From the NCBI RefSeq assembly GCF_025340265.1, contig NZ_CP022707.1, positions 558,001 through 622,000 on the forward strand: a stretch of DNA of 64,000 nt, read 5' to 3'. The notes below the pieces were generated by a model. That model saw only the letters and a list, made by a program, of their open reading frames with translations. It ran no database searches and was not told the origin of the DNA. Of this stretch, positions 57,558-64,000 are shown piece after piece (position 1 is the stretch's first letter; every line of letters begins with the position of its first letter). A program made the translations under genes and the position numbers. The stretch comes from Novosphingobium sp. 9. GTDB taxonomy: Bacteria > Pseudomonadota > Alphaproteobacteria > Sphingomonadales > Sphingomonadaceae.

Positions 57558-57983
57558 ATGCTTCTGCACATCATCGCCCGCGGCAAGATCGCCCGTTCGC
57601 CCGAAGCCGAACTGCTAGATCGCTATGCCAAGCGCCTGACCTGGCCGTTCCGTCACAGCGAACTGCCCGATGTCGGCGGGCGGATTCCGCCTCCCACCCA
57701 TACCCCGGTGCGCGAAGTCCTGCTGGACGAGCGCGGCAAGCTGATGAGCAGCGAGGAGTTCGCCGCGCTGCTCGGGCGCTGGCGCGACGAGGGCGTGCGC
57801 GAATGCCGCTTCCTGATCGGCGCGGCGGACGGCCATGGCGACGAGGCGCGGGCTGAGGCCGATCACCTCCTGTGCTTCGGGCGCATGACCTGGCCGCACC
57901 TGATGGTCCGCGCGATGCTGGCCGAGCAACTCTGGCGCGCCACCGCGATTCTGGCCGGGCATCCGTATCATCGGTCGGGCTGA
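57558..57983 (+). CDS. rlmH: 23S rRNA (pseudouridine(1915)-N(3))-methyltransferase RlmH
   Basis: 141 residues, SPOUT fold. LLHIIARGKIARSPEAELLDRY at the N-terminus, then CRFLIGAADGHGDE (SAM loop) and MTWPHLMVRAMLAEQLWRA with ILAGHPYHR at the C-terminus. It methylates pseudouridine 1915 in helix 69. An in-frame start at 57522 is less likely; the ATG at 57558 gives the family start MLLHIIARGKI. The next gene, envC-type, starts 42 bp later. Confidence 0.94.
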   Translation: MLLHIIARGKIARSPEAELLDRYAKRLTWPFRHSELPDVGGRIPPPTHTPVREVLLDERGKLMSSEEFAALLGRWRDEGVRECRFLIGAADGHGDEARAEADHLLCFGRMTWPHLMVRAMLAEQLWRATAILAGHPYHRSG

Positions 57984-58025
57984 GAGAGCGTTGGACATTC
58001 CTCGCAGCCGATCTAGACAGCGCGT

Positions 58026-59300
58026 GTGAGCCTTTCTTCGCGCGCCCTCCCATCCCGACGCCTGAACCGTGGCGCGCTGCTTGGCGCGACGCTGCTGGTG
58101 GCCGTGGGGGCAGGGATGTTGGCCCGTCCGGGGCAGGGTCAGGGCGACAGCCTTGCCGTGCTCGATCCCGCTGCCGATGCCGCGCAGGCCCGCCGGCAGA
58201 TGGCGCAGGCCCGGCGCGAGGGCGAGATTGCCCGCCAGCGTGCCGACAAACTCGAAGCGAAAGCGAGAGTGGCAGGCGCGCAGGTCGAGAAGACCGCGCA
58301 GGCTGCCGCTGCCGTCGCCGCGCGCATCCAGCAGAACGAGGCCGACATCGCCGCCCGGCAGGCAAGGATCGCGCTGATCTCTGCCGAGCGTGAACGGCTG
58401 CGGGCAGACCTTGCGCGCAGGCAGGCGCCGCTGATCCGGCTGACCGGTTCGCTCCAGCGCCTCTCGCGCCGTCCGCCGCTGTTCGCGCTGCTGCGCCCCG
58501 GCTCGGTGCGCGATCTCGTCTACATGCGCGCGGTGCTCGATTCGGTGATGCCCGAGGTGGAAGCGCGCACGGCGGACCTGCGTGCCGATATCGCCCGCGC
58601 CCGCACGCTGGAGGCCGACGCGCGCGAGGCCAATGCCGATCTTCAGGCGGCGCAGGATGATCTCGGCAAGCGTCGCACCGAACTGGCGGTGCTCGAATCG
58701 CGCCAGCGCCTTGCCAGCCGCGCCGCCTCCGGGCTGGCCGCACGCGAGCAGGACCATGCCCTCGCGCTGGGCGAGCAGGCGCGCGATCTTTCCGACCTGA
58801 TCGACACGATGGGCGCGCAGGGGCGGTTGCGCGCGCAACTGGCGTCGCTTCCCGGCCCGGTCATGAAACCTGCTGACCCGACCCGCACGCAGGCGGTGAC
58901 GGCGGCGGACTTCACGCCTCCACCGCAAGGGCTCGGCAACTATGTCCTGCCGGTGGCAGGCCGGGTCGTGACCGGCTTTGGCGAGGCGTTGCCGGGACAG
59001 CCCGGTGCCAGTGGGCTGACGCTGGAGACCGGCGCGCAGGCGCAGGTGGTGGCACCGGCGGATGGGCGCGTTGCCTACGCCGGGGTCTATCGCGGGTTCG
59101 GGCAGATCGTGATCGTCGAGCATGCGGGCGGCTGGACCTCGCTCGTCACCGGCCTTGCCCGGCTCGACGTGGCGGTGGGCGACAGGCTGGTGGCGGGATC
59201 GCCGCTGGGCGTTGCCGGGGCCGGGCATCCGCAGGTTACGATCGAGCTGCGCCGCGATTCGGTTCCGGTTAATCCGCTGCTCTATATCCACGCGCCATAA
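58026..59300 (+). CDS. murein hydrolase activator EnvC-like (degenerate LytM domain)
   Basis: 424 residues. An N-terminal signal (LLGATLLVAVGAGMLARP), two long Arg/Ala/Glu-rich coiled coils (about 45-130 and 175-250), and a C-terminal LytM fold (LPVAGRVVTGFGEALPG ... YIHAP). The zinc ligands of an active M23 enzyme are missing (GLTLETGAQAQV at the HxxxD site; VTIELRRD at the HxH site), as in EnvC activators that switch on amidases. It is followed by a CtpA protease. The GTG start is the only one that gives the signal peptide. Confidence 0.88.
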   Translation: MSLSSRALPSRRLNRGALLGATLLVAVGAGMLARPGQGQGDSLAVLDPAADAAQARRQMAQARREGEIARQRADKLEAKARVAGAQVEKTAQAAAAVAARIQQNEADIAARQARIALISAERERLRADLARRQAPLIRLTGSLQRLSRRPPLFALLRPGSVRDLVYMRAVLDSVMPEVEARTADLRADIARARTLEADAREANADLQAAQDDLGKRRTELAVLESRQRLASRAASGLAAREQDHALALGEQARDLSDLIDTMGAQGRLRAQLASLPGPVMKPADPTRTQAVTAADFTPPPQGLGNYVLPVAGRVVTGFGEALPGQPGASGLTLETGAQAQVVAPADGRVAYAGVYRGFGQIVIVEHAGGWTSLVTGLARLDVAVGDRLVAGSPLGVAGAGHPQVTIELRRDSVPVNPLLYIHAP

Positions 59301-59447
59301 CTTGCGCTTTTTACGTGCAGCTTTCGTACCTTCGCCCCCGGCTCTTCGCTGGAAAAGCACGGCGCGGCTCGATAGAGTGACGGCCCTGCGACAATACCGG
59401 ACGGCGCCTTGCCGACCCGGATCGACTGACGAGAGGCCCCAAGCCCG

Positions 59448-60851
59448 ATGAAGTTCCTGCCCCTGATGCGCGCTACCCTGCTGGTTTCCGCCGTGGCGAT
59501 GTTGCCTGCGGCCACAGCGGGCCTTGCCGCCGTCGACAGCCAGGTGAACCCGGAATTCGGCAAGCTTTTCGAGATCTACCAGCTGATCAAGGAAAACTAC
59601 GTCGATCCGGTCGATGACGACAAGCTGGTGAAGGGCGCGATCGACGGCATGATGGCCAGCCTCGATCCGCATTCGGACTATCTCGATGGCGCCGCGCTGG
59701 ACCGTCTGGAGACGATGATCGACGGCAACTATACCGGCCTTGGCCTTTCCGTGGTCGAGGATGACGGCGTGGTGAAGGTGATCTCGCCGTTCAAGGGCAG
59801 CCCGGCGGACAAGGCGGGGATCAAGGCGGGCGATTACATCACCCATATCGACGGCAAGCTCTATTACGAGCAGGACCTCGACGAGGCGGTCGACAAGATG
59901 CGCGGGCCTTCGGGCACCACGGTGAAGCTCACCGTCTATCGTCCCGGCCGTCCCGATTCGTTCGACGTCACCGTGACGCGCGGGGTGATCGAGCTGGAGC
60001 CGGTCACGTCCGAGCTGAAGGGCGATATCGGCGTCGTCAGCGTCAACGAGTTTTCCAAGAACGTCGGGCGCGATGTCGCCAAGGCGATCACCACGCTGCG
60101 CCAGCAGGCCGCGACCAAGGGCACCAAGATGAACGGTCTGGTGCTCGACCTGCGCTCCAACCCCGGTGGTTCGCTGGACGAGGCGGTGGCGCTGTCCGAC
60201 CTTTTCATCGACCACGGCGTGATCGTCTCGCAGCGCGGACGCCTTGCCAGCGAGAACCAGGTCTATCGCGCCGAGACGGTGTTCAAGGGCGATGCCGTTC
60301 CGGGCATGCCGATCATCGTGCTGGTCGATGCGGGCTCGGCCTCGGCGTCCGAGATCGTCGCGGGTGCGCTGCAGGACAGCCACCGCGCGGTGATCATGGG
60401 CCAGCGCACTTTCGGCAAGGGCTCGGTCCAGTCGTTCATCCAGCTCGACAAGACCAGCGCGATCAAGATCACCACGGCGCGCTATTACACGCCATCGGGC
60501 CACTCGGTGCAGGAAGGCGGCATCGACCCCGACATTGCCGTGCCGCAGTTGACCGATCCCGATGCCCGCGCCCGCAACGAACGCGCGGTGCGCGAATCCG
60601 ACCTGCGCGGCCACCTGATCAACGAATCGTCGATGGCCGACAAGGAGCTGGAGCAGGACCAGAAGCCCGATCCGCGCTTCAACATCAGCGCCGAGCAGCT
60701 CAAGAAGGACGGCATCACCGACTTCCAGCTGCACTACGCGATCGAGACGCTCGACCGCGTGCAGGGCAAGCCCGCCGCGCTTGCCGCGACGGTTCCGCCC
60801 AAGCCTGCGGCGGAAAAGCCTGCTGCCAAGACTCCCGCCAAGTCCAACTGA
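59448..60851 (+). CDS. S41 family C-terminal processing peptidase (CtpA)
   Basis: 467 residues. A signal peptide (MKFLPLMRATLLVSAVAML ... GLAA), a PDZ domain (about 85-165, GLGLSVVEDDGVVKVI, PADKAGIKAGDYI), then the S41 protease domain with LRSNPGGSLDEAVALSDLF, GSASASEIVAGALQDS (catalytic Ser, near residue 300) and FGKGSVQSFIQL (catalytic Lys). The tail is Ala/Pro/Lys rich. It cuts periplasmic proteins, often murein hydrolases or their regulators. EnvC upstream makes a functional link plausible. Confidence 0.93.
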   Translation: MKFLPLMRATLLVSAVAMLPAATAGLAAVDSQVNPEFGKLFEIYQLIKENYVDPVDDDKLVKGAIDGMMASLDPHSDYLDGAALDRLETMIDGNYTGLGLSVVEDDGVVKVISPFKGSPADKAGIKAGDYITHIDGKLYYEQDLDEAVDKMRGPSGTTVKLTVYRPGRPDSFDVTVTRGVIELEPVTSELKGDIGVVSVNEFSKNVGRDVAKAITTLRQQAATKGTKMNGLVLDLRSNPGGSLDEAVALSDLFIDHGVIVSQRGRLASENQVYRAETVFKGDAVPGMPIIVLVDAGSASASEIVAGALQDSHRAVIMGQRTFGKGSVQSFIQLDKTSAIKITTARYYTPSGHSVQEGGIDPDIAVPQLTDPDARARNERAVRESDLRGHLINESSMADKELEQDQKPDPRFNISAEQLKKDGITDFQLHYAIETLDRVQGKPAALAATVPPKPAAEKPAAKTPAKSN

Positions 60852-60873
60852 TCCCGATCGGAACCCTGCCGCG

Positions 60874-61365
60874 ATGACCGTTGCCGTTTCCCCTTCGCTT
60901 CGTCTGGCGCGCATCATCGCGCTGGCGGTTCCCGTCTGCGCGCTGGGTGGCGCCTATATCGGGCAGTACGCCTTCGGGCTGTTCCCGTGCGAGATGTGCT
61001 GGTGGCAGCGCTATCCGCATTTCGTGGCGCTGGTGCTGGCGCTGCTGGCGTTCTGGTGGCGCCCGGTACGTCCGCTGGTGGCGGTTGCGGGGCTTGCCTT
61101 GCTGGTCACGGGACTGATCGGCGGCTATCATGCCGGGGTCGAGTATCACTGGTGGAAGGGCGTGACCGAATGCACCTCCACCGTGTTTAGCGGCGGTGGC
61201 GGCAGTTCGCTCGACGCGGTGCTGTCGGCCCCGCTGATCCGCTGCGACGTGGCGCAGTGGAGCCTGTTCGGGATTTCGCTGGCCGGGTGGAACTTCCTGT
61301 TCTCCACCGCCGGTGCGATCGCGATTTTCCTGCTGCTGACGCGGCGCGAGAAGAGGTTTGCCTGA
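60874..61365 (+). CDS. disulfide bond formation protein B family
   Basis: 163 residues with four hydrophobic segments. The first cysteine pair is FPCEMCWWQRYPH, the second lies in VTECTSTVFSGGGG and IRCDVAQWSLFGISLAGWN. The CxxC-WWQR motif and the distal Cys pair fit DsbB, which reoxidises DsbA using ubiquinone. The ATG at 60874 (MTVAVSPSLRL) is used; an earlier in-frame start at 60781 overlaps ctpA. It is immediately followed by coq7. Confidence 0.86.
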   Translation: MTVAVSPSLRLARIIALAVPVCALGGAYIGQYAFGLFPCEMCWWQRYPHFVALVLALLAFWWRPVRPLVAVAGLALLVTGLIGGYHAGVEYHWWKGVTECTSTVFSGGGGSSLDAVLSAPLIRCDVAQWSLFGISLAGWNFLFSTAGAIAIFLLLTRREKRFA

Positions 61366-61366
61366 G

Positions 61367-61939
61367 ATGAGCACTGCAAGCATGGGCACTTCAGGCATGA
61401 CGGCCAGCAGCTATCACAAGCGCCGCGCGGCGCAGCGCTTCTCGCGCATGATCCGCGTCGATCAGGCGGGCGAGTACGGGGCAGTGCGCATCTATGCCGG
61501 GCAACTGGCGGTGATGGGATCGCGCGGGCCGCATTCGAACGAGATCGTCCACATGCTGGCGCAGGAAGAGGTCCACAAGGCGCGCTTCGATCAGATGATC
61601 GCCGAGCGCGGCGTGCGCCCGACGCTGCTCCAGCCGTTCTGGTCGGTCGCCGGGTTCGCGCTGGGCGCGGTGACGGCACTGATCGGGCCGGAAGGGGCGA
61701 TGGCCTGCACGGCGGCGGTCGAGACCGAGATCGATAAGCACTATACCCAGCAGATCGAGGAGATCGGCAAGGACGATCCCGAACTGGCCGAGGTGGTCCA
61801 CAAGTTCCGCGACGAGGAGCGCGAGCACCGCGACGCCGCGCTGGCCGCAGGGGCGGAGAAGGCGCCTGCCTATCCGCTGCTCTATGCGGCGATCCGGCTG
61901 GGCTGCAAGGCGGCGATCCGGTTGTCGGAACGCTTCTGA
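61367..61939 (+). CDS. coq7: 2-nonaprenyl-3-methyl-6-methoxy-1,4-benzoquinol hydroxylase Coq7
   Basis: 190 residues. Carboxylate-bridged di-iron residues are visible in RVDQAGEYGAVRIYAGQ, MLAQEEVHKARFDQM, AAVETEIDKHYTQQ and FRDEEREHRDAAL (EExxH-type motifs). It hydroxylates demethoxyubiquinol in ubiquinone synthesis. The start follows the dsbB stop by 2 bp (TGAGATG), so the two are coupled; the quinone link to DsbB is notable but may be chance. Confidence 0.93.
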   Translation: MSTASMGTSGMTASSYHKRRAAQRFSRMIRVDQAGEYGAVRIYAGQLAVMGSRGPHSNEIVHMLAQEEVHKARFDQMIAERGVRPTLLQPFWSVAGFALGAVTALIGPEGAMACTAAVETEIDKHYTQQIEEIGKDDPELAEVVHKFRDEEREHRDAALAAGAEKAPAYPLLYAAIRLGCKAAIRLSERF

Positions 61940-62103
61940 TCGCAGGCGGTTATCACAGAAGGCCGGTATCGGGCCGAGGGCTGTATCGAAGTGTGTCCGG
62001 AAAGACGCCGCAGCTACCCTTCGCGATCCGGCTGGCCTATATTGAAAAGAGGAAACGGCAGGCCCCACTTCGACCGGCCCGTTTGCCAAGGAGTTCCCGT
62101 AAG

Positions 62104-62724
62104 ATGTCCCGCCTCCTGACCGTATCGACTGCCCTGGCCGCCTTCGCGCTGGCGCTTCCGCTCGGCGCCGCGCCGGCCATGGCGCAGCAGCGTACACCCG
62201 TGGGCGATGCGGGGCCGGAGGATACCGGCGAGAAGATCAACCAGCTGATCGTCTACGGCAACGATCCGTGCCCGGCCTCGCAGGGCAGCGAGATCACGGT
62301 CTGCGCGCGCAAGCCCGAATCGGAGCGCTATCGTATCCCCGAGCCGCTGCGCGGGGTGGACGAGCCGCAGGCCGAGCCGTGGGCCAACAAGGTTGCCGCC
62401 TACGAGACGGTTGGCGCGTCGGGCATCAACTCGTGCTCGCCCTCGGGTTCCGGCGGGGCTTCGGGCTGTACCCAGAAGCTGATCGATCAGGCCTATGCCG
62501 AGAAGAAGAACGGCTCCGACGTCCAGTTCAGCAAGCTGATCGACGCCGAACGCCAGAAGCGCCTTGCGACCATCGACAAGACGGCGGCTGTCGAACAGAA
62601 GCAGGTCGAGAAGGAAGAGGACGCCTACTTCGCGGCCAAGAAGGCGGACAAGAACAAGGACAATGCCGCGGAAGACGCCGCCAAGGCCGACAACGCGACA
62701 AGCCCGGATTCGAAGGGTAACTGA
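62104..62724 (+). CDS. secreted protein of unknown function (conserved in sphingomonads)
   Basis: 206 residues. The signal peptide (STALAAFALALPLGAAPAMAQ) is cut after about residue 28. The segment IYGNDPCPASQGSEITVCARKPESERYRIPEPLR (residues about 48-82) is a motif I recall in many sphingomonad hypothetical proteins. A Cys pair follows (NSCSPSGSGGASGC), then a Lys/Ala/Glu-rich helical tail. Probably periplasmic. I cannot assign a function. Confidence 0.75.
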   Translation: MSRLLTVSTALAAFALALPLGAAPAMAQQRTPVGDAGPEDTGEKINQLIVYGNDPCPASQGSEITVCARKPESERYRIPEPLRGVDEPQAEPWANKVAAYETVGASGINSCSPSGSGGASGCTQKLIDQAYAEKKNGSDVQFSKLIDAERQKRLATIDKTAAVEQKQVEKEEDAYFAAKKADKNKDNAAEDAAKADNATSPDSKGN

Positions 62725-62749
62725 GGCGCCGGGCAACTAGCCGCCCAAA

Positions 62750-62787
62750 CGAAAAGGGCCGGGAGTGATCTCCCGGCCCTTTTCGTT
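62750..62787. terminator. strong hairpin between convergent genes
   Basis: ACGAAAAGGGCCGGGAG and CTCCCGGCCCTTTTCGT form a perfect 17-bp stem with a 4-nt loop, with A- and T-runs. It separates the secreted-protein gene (+) from fabI (-) and works in both directions. Confidence 0.9.
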
Positions 62788-62819
62788 TGTCCTGTGTCCG
62801 CAAGGACCAGACCCCAGAA

Positions 62820-63623
62820 TCACACCAGCGCGATGTCCGGTGCGTCTTCCTGCTTCATGCCCACGGTGTGATAGCCCGCATCGACGTGATGCACTTCGCC
62901 GGTCACGCCCGAGGCGAGGTCGGACAGCAGGTAGAGGCCCGAGCCGCCCACATCGTCGATCGTCGCGTTGCGGCGCAGCGGCGAGTTGTACTCGTTCCAC
63001 TTCAGGATGTAGCGGAAATCGCCGATGCCGCTGGCCGCCAGCGTCTTGATCGGGCCTGCCGAGATCGCGTTGACGCGGATGTTGCGGGGGCCGAGATCGT
63101 TGGCGAGATAGCGCACCGACGCTTCCAGCGCGGCCTTGGCGACGCCCATCACGTTGTAGTGCGGCATGACCTTTTCGGCGCCGTAGTAGGTCAGCGTCAG
63201 GATCGAGCCGCCTTCGTTCATCATTTCGGACGCCCGCTTCGTCACGGCGACGAGGCTGTAGGCCGAGATGTTCATGGTCAGCAGGAAGTTGTCCAGGCTG
63301 GTGTCCATGTACATGCCGCGCAGCTCGTTCTTGTCCGAGAAGCCGATGGCGTGGACGACGAAGTCGATCGTCTCCCAGCGCTCTTTCAGCGTGGCGAAGG
63401 CAGCGTCCAGCGCGTCCATGTTGGACACGTCGCAATCGATCAGGAAATCGCTGCCAAGGCTCTCGGCAAGCGGCTTCACGCGCTTGGCCAGCGCGTCACC
63501 CTGATAGGAGAAGGCGAGCTCTGCCCCCTGTTCGTGCAGTTTCCTGGCAATGCCCCAGGCCAGCGACTTGTCGTTCGCCAGGCCCATGATGAGGCCGCGC
63601 TTACCCTGCATCAGACCGGTCAT
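62820..63623 (-). CDS. fabI: enoyl-[acyl-carrier-protein] reductase (NADH) FabI
   Basis: 267 residues, short-chain dehydrogenase fold. Nucleotide site GLANDKSLAWGIARKLHEQG, DFVVHAIGFSDKNELRG, LTLTYYGAEKVMPHYNVMGVAKAALEA (catalytic Tyr and Lys, Y-x6-K), ISAGPIKTLAASGI. It reduces trans-2-enoyl-ACP in fatty acid synthesis and is the classic triclosan target. Its first 23 bp overlap the 3' end of the BrkB-type gene. (The Tyr-Lys segment spans residues about 145-168.). Confidence 0.94.
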   Translation of the reverse strand: MTGLMQGKRGLIMGLANDKSLAWGIARKLHEQGAELAFSYQGDALAKRVKPLAESLGSDFLIDCDVSNMDALDAAFATLKERWETIDFVVHAIGFSDKNELRGMYMDTSLDNFLLTMNISAYSLVAVTKRASEMMNEGGSILTLTYYGAEKVMPHYNVMGVAKAALEASVRYLANDLGPRNIRVNAISAGPIKTLAASGIGDFRYILKWNEYNSPLRRNATIDDVGGSGLYLLSDLASGVTGEVHHVDAGYHTVGMKQEDAPDIALV

Positions 63624-64000
63624 TCGTATTTTCCTGTACCTCGTTATCGTGTTCTGCCGCGTGCTTCGCGAAGAGTTCGCGGCCCGAAAGTGTTTCCTGC
63701 TCTTCCGGACGCGCGGCGAGGGCGGCGTTGAGTTCCGCGCCCACGACCATCCCTAGTCCGACTAGCCAGAAAAAGAAAAGCGAGATCACCACTCCGGCAA
63801 GACTTCCGTACGTGAGATCATAAGCGATGAAATTGCGCAACACTTTGGGCAATATCCAGGCCGCTGCCAACCACCAAAGCGTCACAAAGGTTGCACCCGG
63901 CCATTTCGGGTTGCGCCTGCCCTGAAACGCGGAGGGCGTGAGCAGCAGGAAAAGCGTGAAGATCGACGCGAACAGCGCGCCCGCACTGACCACGCGCGAG
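63601..64000 (-). CDS. YihY/virulence factor BrkB family membrane protein (5' end outside window)
   Basis: Only the last ~133 residues are in view. Membrane segments VSAGALFASIFTLFLLLTP, FVTLWWLAAAWILPKVL and SLAGVVISLFFFWLVGLGMVVGAELNAAL match the C-terminal half of the YihY/BrkB family; GAELNAAL is a family signature. A charged tail follows. The family is a membrane protein of uncertain role. Its stop overlaps the fabI start by 23 bp. Confidence 0.85.
   Translation of the reverse strand, partial: SRVVSAGALFASIFTLFLLLTPSAFQGRRNPKWPGATFVTLWWLAAAWILPKVLRNFIAYDLTYGSLAGVVISLFFFWLVGLGMVVGAELNAALAARPEEQETLSGRELFAKHAAEHDNEVQENTNDRSDAG

Overview
The window looks like chromosomal DNA from a GC-rich alphaproteobacterium of the order Sphingomonadales, most likely Novosphingobium or a close relative. 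This rests on gene order and on families typical of that group (PopZ/DUF2497, DUF6489, DUF1491, DUF1192, TrcR/DUF1013, HemJ, Coq7, CarD, long-form HPF, ATP-dependent ligase with its exonuclease). No database search was possible. I saw no tRNA, rRNA, CRISPR array, prophage or insertion sequence. Almost everything is core genome.

Regions. 1-6 kb: 3' end of a TolC-type efflux gene, popZ, a thioredoxin-like ferredoxin, a CBS-domain protein, erpA, a frameshifted GH84 glucosaminidase and xth. 6-12.8 kb, minus strand: SleB hydrolase, DUF1491, thioesterase, ptsN, hpf, dnaQ, coaE, aroE, maf, ppsR. 12,785-13,123: a divergent intergenic region that is almost certainly the chromosomal origin. It lies between ppsR and hemE, holds degenerate DnaA boxes and an AT-rich tract, and has nine GANTC methylation sites in about 220 bp. 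13-17 kb, plus strand: hemE, hemJ, rho, a TerC protein. 17-20 kb: quinone oxidoreductase and a glutamate-synthase-like flavoprotein. 20-26 kb: mnmE-mnmG-rsmG-parA-parB with several parS sites. 26-36 kb: fRMsr, sugar dehydrogenase, DUF815 ATPase, Sua5, CarD, FdxA, S4 protein, Suv3-like helicase. 36-47.7 kb: M23 peptidase, hemB, gamma carbonic anhydrase, DUF167, truncated haemoglobin, DNA ligase and exonuclease, M1 peptidase, clpA. 48-64 kb: quinone oxidoreductase, GST, trcR, LysR/YeiH pair, bactofilin with M23 peptidase, proA-nadD-rsfS-rlmH-envC-ctpA, dsbB, coq7, a secreted unknown, fabI and a BrkB-type membrane protein.

How they work together. popZ (polar anchor), oriC, parA/parB and six parS-like sites share about 40 kb, which amounts to a complete origin-segregation neighbourhood. 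Genes run away from the origin on both sides, as expected for co-directional replication. Haem synthesis (hemE, hemJ, hemB), tRNA and ribosome maintenance (mnmE, mnmG, rsmG, sua5, rsfS, rlmH, hpf) and cell-wall turnover (SleB, three M23/EnvC proteins, CtpA, bactofilin) are the other main themes.

Two non-coding repeat families stand out: a large three-stem palindromic repeat (three copies, the central one a perfect 33-bp inverted repeat) and a half-site repeat built on GTCGGAAGACGTAA plus a G/C-rich hairpin (three loci, five half-sites). Four genes are broken by five frameshifts, and each is repaired by adding one base to a short G/C run. That pattern suggests sequencing error more than gene decay.
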